The translations under genes were made by a program, and so were the position numbers. Positions 41,182-53,099 of a DNA stretch of 64,000 bases are shown in pieces (the stretch's first letter is position 1; the number at the start of each line of letters is the position of its first letter). Origin of the DNA: Mucidula mucida (lineage: Eukaryota > Basidiomycota > Agaricomycetes > Agaricales > Physalacriaceae); contig JADNYV010000012.1 in the NCBI GenBank assembly GCA_015501055.1, forward strand, positions 62,001 to 126,000. Reading direction: 5' to 3'. Below the pieces are notes generated by a model. The model did not search any database and was not told where the DNA came from. It saw only the letters and a list, made by a program, of their open reading frames with translations.

Positions 41182-42232
41182 CAAGAACGCAATATCACGC
41201 CAAATGCTCCAGGTCGCCTCGATTTTATCTTGATCTTGATAAATTCCCTCATGCGAATTGTAGGAGATCGAAACTAGCCTCGAAACAGTTTCTTTTGACA
41301 ACAGGTATGCATCCCTGCTCTGTACCCCGCATTGAAATTCGATCCGCCCAGCGTTCGCGTGCTCATAGTACGGTCAACGAGCCCGGACGCTTTTTGCGCT
41401 GGTGCGGATCTCATCGAGAGGCGGTCAATGACGCCCGTACAAGTCTCCAAGTTTCTTGATGACTTGCGTTCTACTTTGGACCTTCTGGAGGCCCTTCCAA
41501 TGCCTACCATAGCCGCCATTGATGGTCCGGCTCTGGGGGGCGGCTTGGAGTTGAGCTTGGCTTGTGATCTACGAGTCGCAGGTAGGCAGACTCTCACCTT
41601 GGTTTCCGACACTGAATGTCTTGTGAGGGCATCATGTCACTAAGATCGGGCTACCTGAAAGTGAACTTCGTTTCTTTCGTGCTGTGGCATCTCTCTCAGT
41701 CTCTTCATAGCGAAATTGGGTATTATTCCAGGCGCGGGTGGAACCCAGCGGACAGCGCGTCTCATCGGCTTGTCAAAAGCCAAGGATCTTATATTTACTG
41801 CTAGGATGCTCACCGCGTCTGAGGCGTTAGACTGGGGTATGTCAAGTGCTACTATGAGCTCTCCAGTATTCACATTGCATAGGTCTCGTTGATTATGTGT
41901 CAGAAGCACGGGACACGGCTTTGACCGTGCTCTCTCCTTGGCCAAATCAATCTCTGCAAACGGTTTGGTGCCTTTTATATAGTTCCGTTGTATGAACTAA
42001 GTTGACTACAGCTCCTCTGGCTTTACGAGCCGCGAAGCGAGCCATATCTTTCTCTGAGGACTTGCCTCTCGGAAAGGGTAAGTGAGTATCTGTGTGAACA
42101 TACTTTTCTAGACTATCCACAGGTCTGGACTTTGAACGGGTTGCATACGACCCACTGTTGAAGACTGCTGACCGACGAGAAGCGCTTGAAGCATTCAAAG
42201 AGAAGAGGAGTCCTGTTTTCAAAGGCGAATAA
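41027..42232 (+). CDS. Mitochondrial enoyl-CoA hydratase, methylglutaconyl-CoA hydratase-like
   Basis: Crotonase-fold enzyme. The N-terminus ([20 protein letters not shown]) is Arg-rich without acidic residues, fitting a mitochondrial presequence. Domain landmarks are [23 protein letters not shown] (first oxyanion-hole loop), [18 protein letters not shown] with a catalytic-type Glu, [11 protein letters not shown], and a C-terminal [16 protein letters not shown]. This arrangement is closest to AUH-type 3-methylglutaconyl-CoA hydratases of leucine breakdown, although other short-chain hydratases cannot be excluded. Six introns fit in phase. One base appears missing near 41920, between [10 protein letters not shown] and [13 protein letters not shown]6 begins 95 bp downstream on the same strand. 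Confidence 0.85.
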
Positions 42233-42327
42233 TACAGTCCTATTTACAACAAACTTTGTACTCTCAAGTTCCGAGCTCATGTTTTGCAAATCTGATCGAA
42301 TCCGGACCCTGTACACGGACCATCATC

Positions 42328-43457
<1,130 letters not shown>

Positions 43458-44146
43458 CGCGATGTTGTTTACTGTTGTATGCGATAGAATCCAAGGTTTG
43501 GAAGTGACCCGGTCCTCGCCTGTTGGTACGCACTCCACGCAAAAATCAAACACTGGCAACGCTATGGCTGTCGACTGCTCTTGTGATGAAGAGACACGAG
43601 CTGATTTGAATACAAGAGCAAGCGGACAGAAGATGGCCAACGCCAACCTAAATATGACGATATTATTGTCACCTACTGGCTCCGATTTGAGCCTGGGTTT
43701 GAGCGTATACCAGCATCAAGGTGAATTTGGGACGAAATGTGCGTTTAATGATTGGAAAATAGTACATAGTAACGTTGCGCCACAAAACCCTTATACGAAA
43801 GGTTGGTTGAGTGTAAAATATGAACGACGCCGGTATATATACCCCCAGAAGCCCAGGGAAATATACCTGAAAGGAGAAATGACTATCTAAAGCGAAAAAG
43901 AAGCAAGAAAAATGACCATGTGAGGTCTTAGGACGCGAGGCAGTGATGTCACTCAAGTCCATCCCGTGACCGTTGAACGGCCAACCGAAAAGACGATTGG
44001 TCTGATGTTATCGACTTCTCGATGTTTGGGGTAGTGTGTGTGCGTATATTGATTGAGAGACCACAGGGAAATAGTATACAGAATAACATGGCGCCACATT
44101 ACCCTTACAAGTAACCCCCCATTTGTTCCCATTGATAAAGTTTTCG
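43458..44146. other. Convergent intergenic region with an unassigned open frame
   Basis: About 690 bp between BNA6 and the membrane protein gene. A plus-strand open frame at 43462-43890 (142 codons) shows no family resemblance and sits where the BNA6 3' UTR is expected; I do not call it a gene. Confidence 0.5.
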
Positions 44147-45710
44147 TTACACAACGCTATCCGAATCGAGAAACAGAGTAGCGGATGTCCTCTTGGTCGA
44201 ACTCGTACGCTTGGCATCCGGTTCCTCAGATTGCCAGCCAGCCTTGGAATCGCTCAATTCTATTCTTCTCGTCAACGGGATGAAGAAAAATTGGTATTTA
44301 ATAGACACACCAATGTCATCGTGGGTAGTGAACTGTTGTCTCGCTACCTGCACTTGAACTTCCATTGTGCTAGTGTGGAACCGCGGAGCGCTAACAGCGC
44401 CTGCCGAGCTCGAACGCTGGGTAGTGTCGTCTACAAAGTGCACACCTGACCAGACACAGTTTAACATGTAGGAAAGACCCATGCATTCAGGTGACTTACC
44501 AGTATCCCGCGCAACCTTGATTATAAGGTTGGACATGGCCATTTCGATGTTAAGCTAAACCACGGGTAAGATACCGCCAACCAATATAGCGTCGCCTACA
44601 AACCTTGACGATATAAGCCACAGGATGCTGAGAAAGAATGCTGTCAGTACACTATTCAAAGCTTGGAACCAAGGCGCTTACAAACAGCATGTAAACGAAA
44701 TCATTGTTAAGCGACATCATAGCAATGATCATGACGTCCATGGAAAGAGATACAAATACAATTTGAGTGTTGAACTTGACCAGCTTTGCGTACTTTGTCA
44801 ACTACAATCAAAGGATTAGCACACAACAATCGAAAGGCAGACGGTGAGGGAGCATACACCGCCGTGCTTGACTAGTCGGTTCTTAACAGTGCGGATGAAA
44901 TAATAGTTGAGGCACGCGTCGACGACCAAGTACAATGCTTTCTGTTCAGAGTTGAGTAAGCAAGAGACTAGGCGTAAACGGCCGCTCCTCACTTCAGTAC
45001 GATCCCACCAAATATTGATCTCATGGTATCTGTGATGGATTTGAAGCTTGGAGGGAAGCCAGATGTTATAGACCGAGACGTTGATGGCAAAGATAAGGCC
45101 AGCGACGCCCCATCGGATCCAATTCTATCTCGAGATCAGGCAACAACAAACAGAGAGTCAAACAACACTCACCCGTTGATGATCGTTCGAGAGCAAGATG
45201 CACAGTCGGTTGACGATAATTTGGAGGAGGAACTGTACTTGAAGGGTCCAGATACTACGCGCGTCAACAGACCGTCCTTGGTGCGAAATGACAAGGAACG
45301 TACGTGAGGATGAAGAAGAAGAACCAAAACGAAGGTGGAATGACTCTGGCTAAATATAACCAGCATAGAATGCCGAAGAGTAGGCAGCTGTTGAGAGTGT
45401 CTCTGTCAAAAGTCGGTACGAGGGGATATACCAAGACAACTTGCACTATAATTTCGCCCCAGACGAGGATAATGTACGTGTTGATCCTGCGTGCGCGACG
45501 GCTTTCACGAACTGCGTGGCAGACGGCAAAGTACCCGAACCCCAAGGACCATCCGAATGCAATTGACGCCACTAAAACAGCGCGGTGAGGAAGGAGTATG
45601 CAGACTTTTCATTGAAACCCACGATTCATGTCGCCTTGAGTCACGGTCAGGAACTCAAACGGTTTTTCCGTAGCCCAGTACATCCCCCATAGTGTTGGAG
45701 GGTACGACAT
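44147..45710 (-). CDS. Basidiomycete multi-pass membrane protein (DUF6534-like)
   Basis: Starts MSYPPTLWGMYWATEKPFEF and has about seven hydrophobic segments spread over many exons. Landmarks on the minus strand are ASIAFGWSLGFGYFAVCHAV, RRINTYIILVWGEIIVQVVL, RVIPPSFWFFFFILT, YLVVDACLNYYF (about 44930), KYAKLVKFNTQIVFVSLSMD, HPVAYIVK, and NIEMAMSNLIIKVARDTG, then a polar Ser/Thr-rich cytoplasmic tail ending at 44147. This arrangement matches a large Agaricomycete family of unknown function (DUF6534-like). Intron phases fit at the first junction (LASIAFGW) and near the C-terminus; middle exons are less certain. No catalytic motif is visible. Confidence 0.75.
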
Positions 45711-46633
45711 ATTGGTGGCGCGCCGGTTGTAAGAACGAGACGATAAAGGAAAGACGTGTCGCGATGGATAGTGAGCAAGTGTACCATTTAGAGGATCATC
45801 TAAATATCAGGCCTGTCTTAGGGCGGACTGAGACAGGCTGCCGCTCCTAGATCACCTGCTATTGAAACCAAAGCAATGTCAACTGAGCGATCAGTGAGGA
45901 AAAATTGAGAGAGGGGAGACCCTTGAGCGCCGTCTGGGGTAAGTGCCTGTTCGAGCTTCCGCGCAAGTATAGAGACGCGATCGTATCACGGAAATCTGCG
46001 TAAAGCAATAGGACACGAAGCCAGATCAAAGTAGGACTGCCCAATGTGTTGCTCCCGCACAAGCATACTTTCAAGGCAACTGCACTTTGAATCCGAATAA
46101 GCATTCTGAAGGAACCAAGTGAAGAAAGGGCTCGAGCCTGGACCAACCTCTCCGTCAATGAGTGGCGGAACGTGGTGTGTCTTGGAGGCCTAGCTGTCTG
46201 ATTGGACGAAATTGCGAAACTATCCGTGTTAAGAAGAGCGATCTGCTTCCGCTTTGAATTTAAATAATCGTCTGTCCGCTTGTGGCGTATCAATTTCTCG
46301 GCAAGAGTGATAATTTTGACGGGCGTGCAGTATGTAATGATTGACGAGGAGACGAAGATATCAATGAAACCGCCTTCAACTCGGAAGAGATGTCTCCTCG
46401 AGATTGCTGACAGGAGCGGCTGTCACTCTTTCTCACGTGCATCGGCAAGACGCGCCATCACAACAATGGATTTGCAATCTAGTGTGGGGTAATTGAGTTC
46501 ATAGATTCTGGACATGTCAATTGTGCGCGGTTGAGACTTCGTACTGAGCTTTGAGACGTTTGCGGCCGAAAGGGAAAGCAAGAATGACCATGAATATATT
46601 CCTGATAGATAGGTGTTGATTATTCTGATGAAT
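45711..46633. other. Region without a recognised gene, one minus-strand open frame
   Basis: About 920 bp between two minus-strand genes. The minus-strand open frame 45859-46293 (145 codons) reads basic and Ser/Leu-rich with a weak hydrophobic part (LIWLRVLLLYADF). A further open stretch continues upstream to about 46400. I find no family match. It could be a decayed relative of the neighbouring membrane protein or a lineage-specific gene. Confidence 0.35.
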
Positions 46634-47547
46634 TCAGTTAGCAAACGCAAGATGTTGTGGACCACAGTGCGTCGTACCCATAGACTGTTTCTTCTTCTTG
46701 TGTTTTTTCCTCTTTCTCTTCTTCTTTGGACTTGCGTCACCCCCAAGAGCGGGATGATCATCTTCGTCACCGTCGCTCTGCACAGGGCCATCCAAGTTCA
46801 ATACAGGAGTTGTGAACCCCCCAGCGGCTTTCTCGGCGCCTATAATTGGTGACGTTATAGATAGGGAAAAATGCGCCTCTTTCATAGGCGACGCAGGTGC
46901 TAAAACGGGCGTCAATGCCAAGGTCGACACAATGATAAAGGCACTAACCACTGGGGATGATTAGCTGTTCTGTCACTTCCGCCTCCTCTTTAAGAGTAGG
47001 TATAGGTTGAGCCTCTTTGGATTGCGTAGATAGTATGGTAGGTGGATGCATAGGCACCGTGGATGTTGCCTTCTCAGCCTTTGGCTGAGGCATATTCGTA
47101 CTATGTTTCTTAGATTTACCTCCGCCTGCGAATGGGTCTGTGCGAGGCTTCTTCTGTATAGCGCTGGCCCTACTCTCATCGTCGTCGGCGCTGTCGGAAG
47201 GGAGCTTGGACGCGCCATCTTCGCAATCTCTAGCTCGCTTTTTACCTAGGAGACGTCCCTTTAATTTATTCGCCTCACGAGAGGTCCCGGCCGCAGAGTC
47301 TGAAATAGATGCACCGACGCCCAATCTAGGTTGTTTAACTAAGGTTACTAGGATCAGGCGAGATAGATTACCTTGGAGGCAAGCGCAGCTGTTCCTGTAT
47401 TTCTTTTTCGACTAATTTGGCAGTAGTAGAACTAGAAGTGCTGGCAGAGGCCGTAAACCAAGAGGACACAAGATCATGTGTGTACGACATGGACAGGTCA
47501 ATTTGAGCTTGGATGTTATCGGAGTCTATGTCTTCGTCTCCAGCCAT
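46634..47547 (-). CDS. Lysine-rich probable nucleolar protein (DUF3245-like)
   Basis: Starts MAGDEDIDSDNIQAQIDLSM and includes a short domain DLVSSWFTASAST ... RLPPRLGVGAS that resembles fungal DUF3245 proteins. The rest is low complexity: basic KGRLLGKKRARDCED, an acidic segment, KSKKHSTN, and a terminal run of Lys/Arg (KKKRKRKKHKKKKQ) typical of nucleolar proteins. Two introns (about 47325-47371 and 46897-46948) are in phase. After the Lys run a GTACGA donor may start another intron, so the 3' end is uncertain. Function is unknown; the nucleolar assignment rests on composition. Confidence 0.65.
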
Positions 47548-47712
47548 TTTCTGGGACTTTAAGAGAAATGTGTTGGCAGTAAGCAGGATGATGGTTCTTG
47601 AAAAAAGTCAACTTTGGCCGGTCCTACTGTCCGATATAGCAGCTCTTGCCGCGTTCGGCAAAAAATTCACTTTGCCGTCCGCGATCACAACGCGTATGCT
47701 CTGCCGACCACG

Positions 47713-49155
47713 ATGAGCACGCCGGGACCGTCTACGGCGCCGCCAACGAACGCTGCCCTCGACTTGAGCGGATTGACATGGGTGGCCAAGCGACTCAAGG
47801 TACCCTCGCGCAACACCCTTATTTTTTTGTCAGTCACCTCGTCTGTGCTGGGTCTATACATCTACGACCGCCAGCAATGCAAAAAGATCCGGCAAGAGTA
47901 CGTTGACAAGGTCAGGCACCTGTCTGAAGAGACCACGGACCACCTCGCCTGGCCCCGCCAAGTTAAAGTGTACTCAGCTAAATGGCCCGGAGACGAAGAC
48001 TACAACCAATGCGCGAGATACTTCCGCAAGTACGTCAAGGTCCGTATTGACTTGTTCTCCTTTCGTCCACTGAATAAACGCGTCTAATAGCCAATTTTTA
48101 TTGCTGCTGCCATTGACTTTGAAATTGTCACGGGCAAAAAACACGGTGACCTCGCCGATCGCATAGCAGATGAGATAAAAATGCGTCGCCGTCTGGACAT
48201 GGGCTTAGAGGAAGAGCACCGGGACCCGCGTTTGACGCCAAAGTACAAGTTCCGCTCCAAGGAGGACATACGTCAGCAGGAACTCGATGGCGGTATTGTC
48301 ATCGTCGGGCGTCCGACTTGGAAAGAGTTCATGGATGGGCTGAAGCGCGGTTGGACAGAGTCCCCGGCCAAAATCGATCACGACGAAATTTTAGCGCGTG
48401 AATTGGAAGAGGACGGGCGGTTTGATGAAGTAGAGCCCTTCGAGGAAACCCCTCCGTCGCCGGCCAAGTCATTCAACTCTGATTTCTACAACACACTACA
48501 CCAAGCGTCACCAAAACCAACTGCGTCCTCTCCCGTCGATTCCACCATCCCTTCGTCTATACCCGCTCTTCCGCCTATCCTCTTCGTTCCTTTCACGAAC
48601 TACGTTGGATTCAAGCTTATTCCCAACATGCTCTATGACTTTTTTAACCGCCGGTATTTTGTTCAGTCTGGTGCTGAAGCGGCATACAGACTCGTCATGC
48701 GACAAACGCGTCCCTTCAATCCCCCGTCTTCCGTCATCTTATTCAACGATGTCTCTTCCGAGGTCCCGTCGACGTCGTCTGACGTAGATTTCGGCAAGCA
48801 CTCAGAAGGATACTACAAAAACTCCCTTAACGCGACGGAGAAGGAAGTTGAGCGTCAAAGGAGGAAGTATTACGACGAGCTTGTGCCGAAGCTTGCTACT
48901 GCTCGCGAACTTGCTCGGCACATCAGGGAGCCAACAAAGGACGAAATCAACTACCCACCGGCTACTGAGGTGGAACTCCGTGCTGAGAGAATGGAGAAGG
49001 AGAAGAGATGGAGACGTATGTTGTCGGGGTGGGAAATTGTCAAGCCTTCCACGGAAGTAGCTTGGGATAATCGGTTTGAGGGTATATTTACCGTTTTCAC
49101 AGATCCTACTGAGAAGACGGGATCGAATGAGGATACTTCTACTAAATCCACCTGA
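47713..49155 (+). CDS. TIM54: Mitochondrial inner membrane translocase subunit Tim54
   Basis: Component of the TIM22 carrier translocase. The N-terminal helix (RNTLIFLSVTSSVLGLYIYD, about residues 30-50) is a membrane anchor with the bulk in the intermembrane space. Conserved segments are VKVYSAKWPGDED, the exon junction YVKPIFIAAAIDFEI, DGGIVIVGRPTWKEF, LPPILFVPFTNYVG, and RRYFVQSGAEAAYRLV. The C-terminus includes RRMLSGWEIVKPSTEVAWD. A single intron (about 48040-48091) joins in phase; the frame is intact. Length is about 460 residues, typical for fungi. The start at 47713 lies 165 bp from the divergent start of the preceding gene. Confidence 0.93.
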
Positions 49156-49525
49156 TTAATGCCACATTTCGAAATGTATCCCCACTCATGCTGATGTCAT
49201 CTCGCGTTATTAGACCTGTTCGAATACCTTATAAGAATGACCTTCGCTGTATCACTTGCCGTGATATCGGCTCAAGCTATAGGACAAGTGTTCTCTATGG
49301 CGGTACCGCCATGAGTGAGTGACTCAAAATTTAAAGTCCTTACTAATAGTTATCGCTTGCTATTGGTGTGGGATCTCCGGATAGTCTCAGGATACTGCAA
49401 GCAATCGCAATCGCAATAATCTTCATCCATAGATGGATCGCGTGATGCAACTAGCACCTTGGTATAAATACCAGAAGAGAACCAACAACGAACCTAACAT
49501 TCTTTCTTCACGTTCCACCACCATC
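49156..49525 (+). promoter_or_regulatory. Upstream region of the reductase with TATA box
   Basis: About 370 bp between TIM54 and the reductase start. TATAAATA at 49463-49470, 56 nt upstream of the ATG, is a good TATA box candidate, which fits an inducible gene. Confidence 0.5.
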
Positions 49526-50949
49526 ATGCCTGCCATTACTCCCAACTCAAACGGCAAAGTGCTTGTATCTGGCGCTAATGGATACATCGCGATGTGGGTT
49601 GTCCGAACGCTGTTAGAACGTGGGTACTCGGTCCGGGGCACCGTTCGTAGAGCTGAGAAGGGTAAACACCTCTATGAGACATTCAAGTCGTACGGCGATA
49701 AGCTCGAAGTCGTCGTTGTCGAGGATATTACCAAAGTAAATCGCGCTTTATTACGCGTTCCTTGCAGTGATTGACGATCCGTATGTGTCTAGGAAGGCGC
49801 CTTTGATGAAGCGGTCAAGGGCGTAGACGCGATTGAGCATACAGCATCGCCTTTCCACTTTGCCGCAAAGGATCCTCAAGGCGGGTAACACCTCCACTCT
49901 CCCTAGGCCTTAAAGCTGACATTGACCGTTCTAGAACTACTCGGTCCGGCGATCAAGGGTACAGTCGGTATACTCGCCAGTGCCCTCAAATACGGGTATG
50001 GTGTTTTGTTCATGTCCTGAAGTACTAGAGCCTATCTCATATACGAAATAGATCCTCTGTCCAGCGCGTCGTTGTTACCTCATCCTGCGCATCAGTTCTT
50101 CATATTGATTCCCAACCCCTGACGTTCTCCGAATTGGATTGGAATGAGCAAGCACCTAAAGAAGTCGAGGAACTCGGTGAGAAAGCATCCCCAGCTTCCA
50201 TGTACCGGGCCTCCAAGACTCTGGCCGAGCGAGGTTCGTGATGTTCGCGTTTCACGTTGCCGCTCACGTTCAACGATGCAGCTGCATGGGACTTTGTAAA
50301 GGAGCACCAGTCTGAAATCAAGTGGGACCTGGTCTGCCTCAACCCTCCATTTGTGAGTGTTCTAAGCCAGCGATGAATTGGCTACTCACGACGTCTGGTC
50401 CAAGGTCTTTGGAGTATATTCTGTTTCCCTTCGTTTGTTGACGTGCCCTGATGTCACTTTCGCAGCCTACTATCCACGAGGTCTCCGACCCGAGCGCTTT
50501 GAATACTTCCGCCAAGCAGTGGTACAACACTGTGGCCAAAGAAGACAATGGTTTATCTCCGGAAGCCCTCCTCACTGGTTCTTGCTGGATCGACGTTCGG
50601 AATCTTGGCGAAGCACATGTCCTCTCACTCGAAAAAGCGGCCGCTGGTGGAGAGCGAATCATCATTTCAGCTGGACACTTCGTCTGGCAGGATTGGCGTT
50701 CGTCATTCATGTTTCCTCGCCTCCTCCTCACTGATTCGTGTGATTACAGTTGACGCTGCCAACTCTCTGTCCCCTTCTCCCATTCCCTCACATACATTGC
50801 CAAAGGGAGTCCCGGGCTCAGGCAAGAACGCCACCCATATGATTAAGTACGATACGGCCAAGGAGGCCCGTATTCTGGGACTCAAGCTGACAACAAAGGA
50901 GGAGCTGGCACGCGACACGCTGGCCGATTTCGAAGCTCGCGGCTGGTAG
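49526..50949 (+). CDS. NAD(P)-dependent reductase of the extended SDR family (Gre2-like)
   Basis: Epimerase/dehydratase-fold reductase. The cofactor loop VSGANGYIAMWVV (about 49565) follows the GxxGxxA pattern and RGTVRR favours NADPH. The substrate region has IEHTASPFHF, VVVTSSCASVL and the catalytic YxxxK in SMYRASKTLAER (about 50200). LNPPFVFGPTIHEVSD (about 50341-50480) is built from three exons, one of them only 9 nt (50405-50413). The C-terminus includes KYDTAKEARILGL. Length is about 340 residues. An intron at 49881-49934 starts with GC rather than GT. The substrate is unknown; methylglyoxal or aromatic aldehydes are typical for Gre2 relatives. The frame is intact. Confidence 0.88.
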
Positions 50950-51290
50950 AGCAGAACAGTCGAGAGAACACAGTACCTTGATACTACGTTGTAGTGGGAG
51001 GCTGGGGGTACGACGTTGTGGGCCGAAGGCTGCTTATGATATGATGAAATAACTCTTCCCGAGGAATGCATGAAATGGGACAGAATCACGCCGAAGAACT
51101 AGATTGTTCAGAATCGATTCCAGGGAACAAGACGAACAAGTTCGAGCGAAGGCAAAAAAATCGAGCAACTGTTACAATTCCAATTTTAACCTGGCATCAA
51201 GCAACTGGGGGTTAAATTGGGTCGTGCACGGAGAATGTCGAGCATACATACCTTACATAAATAACCTATCCCAGCAGGCCGTGATACATC
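50950..51290. other. Convergent intergenic region
   Basis: About 340 bp between the reductase stop and the end of the Ser-rich membrane protein gene. Nothing recognisable apart from expected 3' UTRs. Confidence 0.6.
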
Positions 51291-52856
51291 TTATAACGCT
51301 ACGCCCGGCGTGGTCGAGTTGGCACCGTAGAACGAATCTATCGACGAGGCGGAAACTGAAACCCGGTCTACGGGCTCTGTGGGGGGGACTGCCAGTCCTG
51401 TGACATTATCCTTAAACGGATTGGAGTATCGCTGTTGGGGAGACGATGTTGATGGATGTTGGGATGGGGATGGGCGACCGGAAGACACCTGGGTGCTCGA
51501 CGCGCCACTATCTTCTGGATAGACAGGATACTGTCTATCCACGTCGGCGGCGTACGTGTAGATTATGTCCGGTGTAGAGCCTGGCCCATACTTGTGCGAA
51601 ATATTGGCATCATAATATTGACTTTGGTTTGATTGATTGTTTTGAACGATTTGTTGGGGAGCGTCTGTGTTGAAGTAATTGCCGGGACTGGTGTATTGCG
51701 TGGGCAGCGGAGTCACACCATGTGTCGAACTATAGTTGTTGGCGAAGACCTCGCGGTTGGCAAACACGTCCATGGGTGGTTCCGAGAGACTGGGATCAGG
51801 AGATGCACTGCGTCTGAGCCCTGGTTCAGGGGACCACTTGTCAGTGACCGGAAACGTAAAGTCATCGTCGTAGGTCTGTCTGCGCCTCATACGGATGATG
51901 AACATAACGATACCGGCAATGATGGCCAAGGATACCAGGCCAACAACCGCGAATGTACCGGCAACTGTAATCAGTTACTTAGAGACAATTCAAAGGATAC
52001 GAGAAATGTGACACACCAGCTGATTTATTGGACCAAAAGCTGATATTAACGGTATAATCAGGTCAAGTTGGCGAAGCTAACATGAAGCGTACCTGTTGGA
52101 TGAAGCACCAACAGCTCCATTGGAAACGGTGGAACTGGGCTCGGAGGCACTGGATACCCGAATCACAGTGGAGGAAGCGGAAACTGCACCACCACTGAGC
52201 GTGGTTACGGGGTCTGTGTCAGCAATCGCAGCTGTATTGAAGTTCAGACGAGAGGATGAGGATGATGGGCTCGCGGATATGAGAGGAGCAGAGCTGCTGA
52301 TGGGCGTCGACGATCTATAAACATGAAACGGTCAGTAAAGCGAAACAACGCGCGAGTGATGTAGAATGTCATACACGGATAGTACGGAAGGCGTGCTGAA
52401 AGATGAGCTAGAAGGCGGCACGCTCGTTGTGCTGAATGACGAGGGACTTGAGCTGGAAGCACTTGTCGTACTTTGGATAAAGGAGGACGAGGACGATGTG
52501 GCGGACTTCTCGGACGGAATCACCGAGGAAATGGCGACGGAGCTTGAGCTTTGAGCGACCGAAGAGGACGAAACAGTGCTCGAGACCGATAACGCAGTCT
52601 CTGCCAACGCCGAGACGGACAGGGATGAGGAATCGCTGGAGGAAGTGGAGCCTGCGCGGTCTACCGCTGCAGACGATGACCCTTCAACGCGGCTCTGGGT
52701 GTCGTTTCGGTCCTGTCTGACCTCTAAGTACCGCCGTCGTTCGAGATGTTGTATATTGCGCGCGGACACAGGAGAAATCATGAGAAAGGAAGCTAGAAGG
52801 ACAAGGAAAACGACAAGACTGCAACCGAAAAAACGTCCAGACGCAGAATACGACAT
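51291..52856 (-). CDS. Single-pass, Ser-rich mucin-like membrane protein
   Basis: A signal peptide (GCSLVVFLVLLASFLM, cleaved near ISPVSARN) precedes a long Ser/Thr/Ala ectodomain that would be heavily O-glycosylated (about 52250-52740). One transmembrane helix (FAVVGLVSLAIIAGIVMFII, about 51900-51955) is followed at once by basic RMRRRQ, setting the C-terminal part in the cytoplasm. The tail is rich in Pro/Ser/Tyr/Asn. This layout is typical of fungal wall-stress sensors or Skg6/Mid2-like membrane proteins, but no WSC domain or other named domain is present. Exons are joined by at least three short introns (near 51967-52017, 52030-52095 and 52315-52370). The ATG at 52856 gives the best signal peptide; an upstream in-frame ATG exists at 52973. 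Confidence 0.75.
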
Positions 52857-53099
52857 GAATGAGCGCAGTGCCAGCTGGCTTATGCCGCCAGTCAGGCGAG
52901 TACAAAGCCAATAAAGCGGAAAACAAAGTCCGGAAAGGGAAGACAATGCGGGGTAGAATAAATACGAAGACAAAGCCAGATGAATGAATCAAGGCACCCC
53001 CGACGCTTCCGGCGCCTAAGTATAGCCTTTTGTTTCCACGGGAACGATCGCAGATAAGATAAGCCACAACCGAGAATGCAATGACTCAGTTAAGATACT

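Noticed and set aside
43462..43890. 142-codon plus-strand open frame
   Set aside because: Lies in the likely 3' UTR of BNA6, lacks motifs, and has unremarkable composition.
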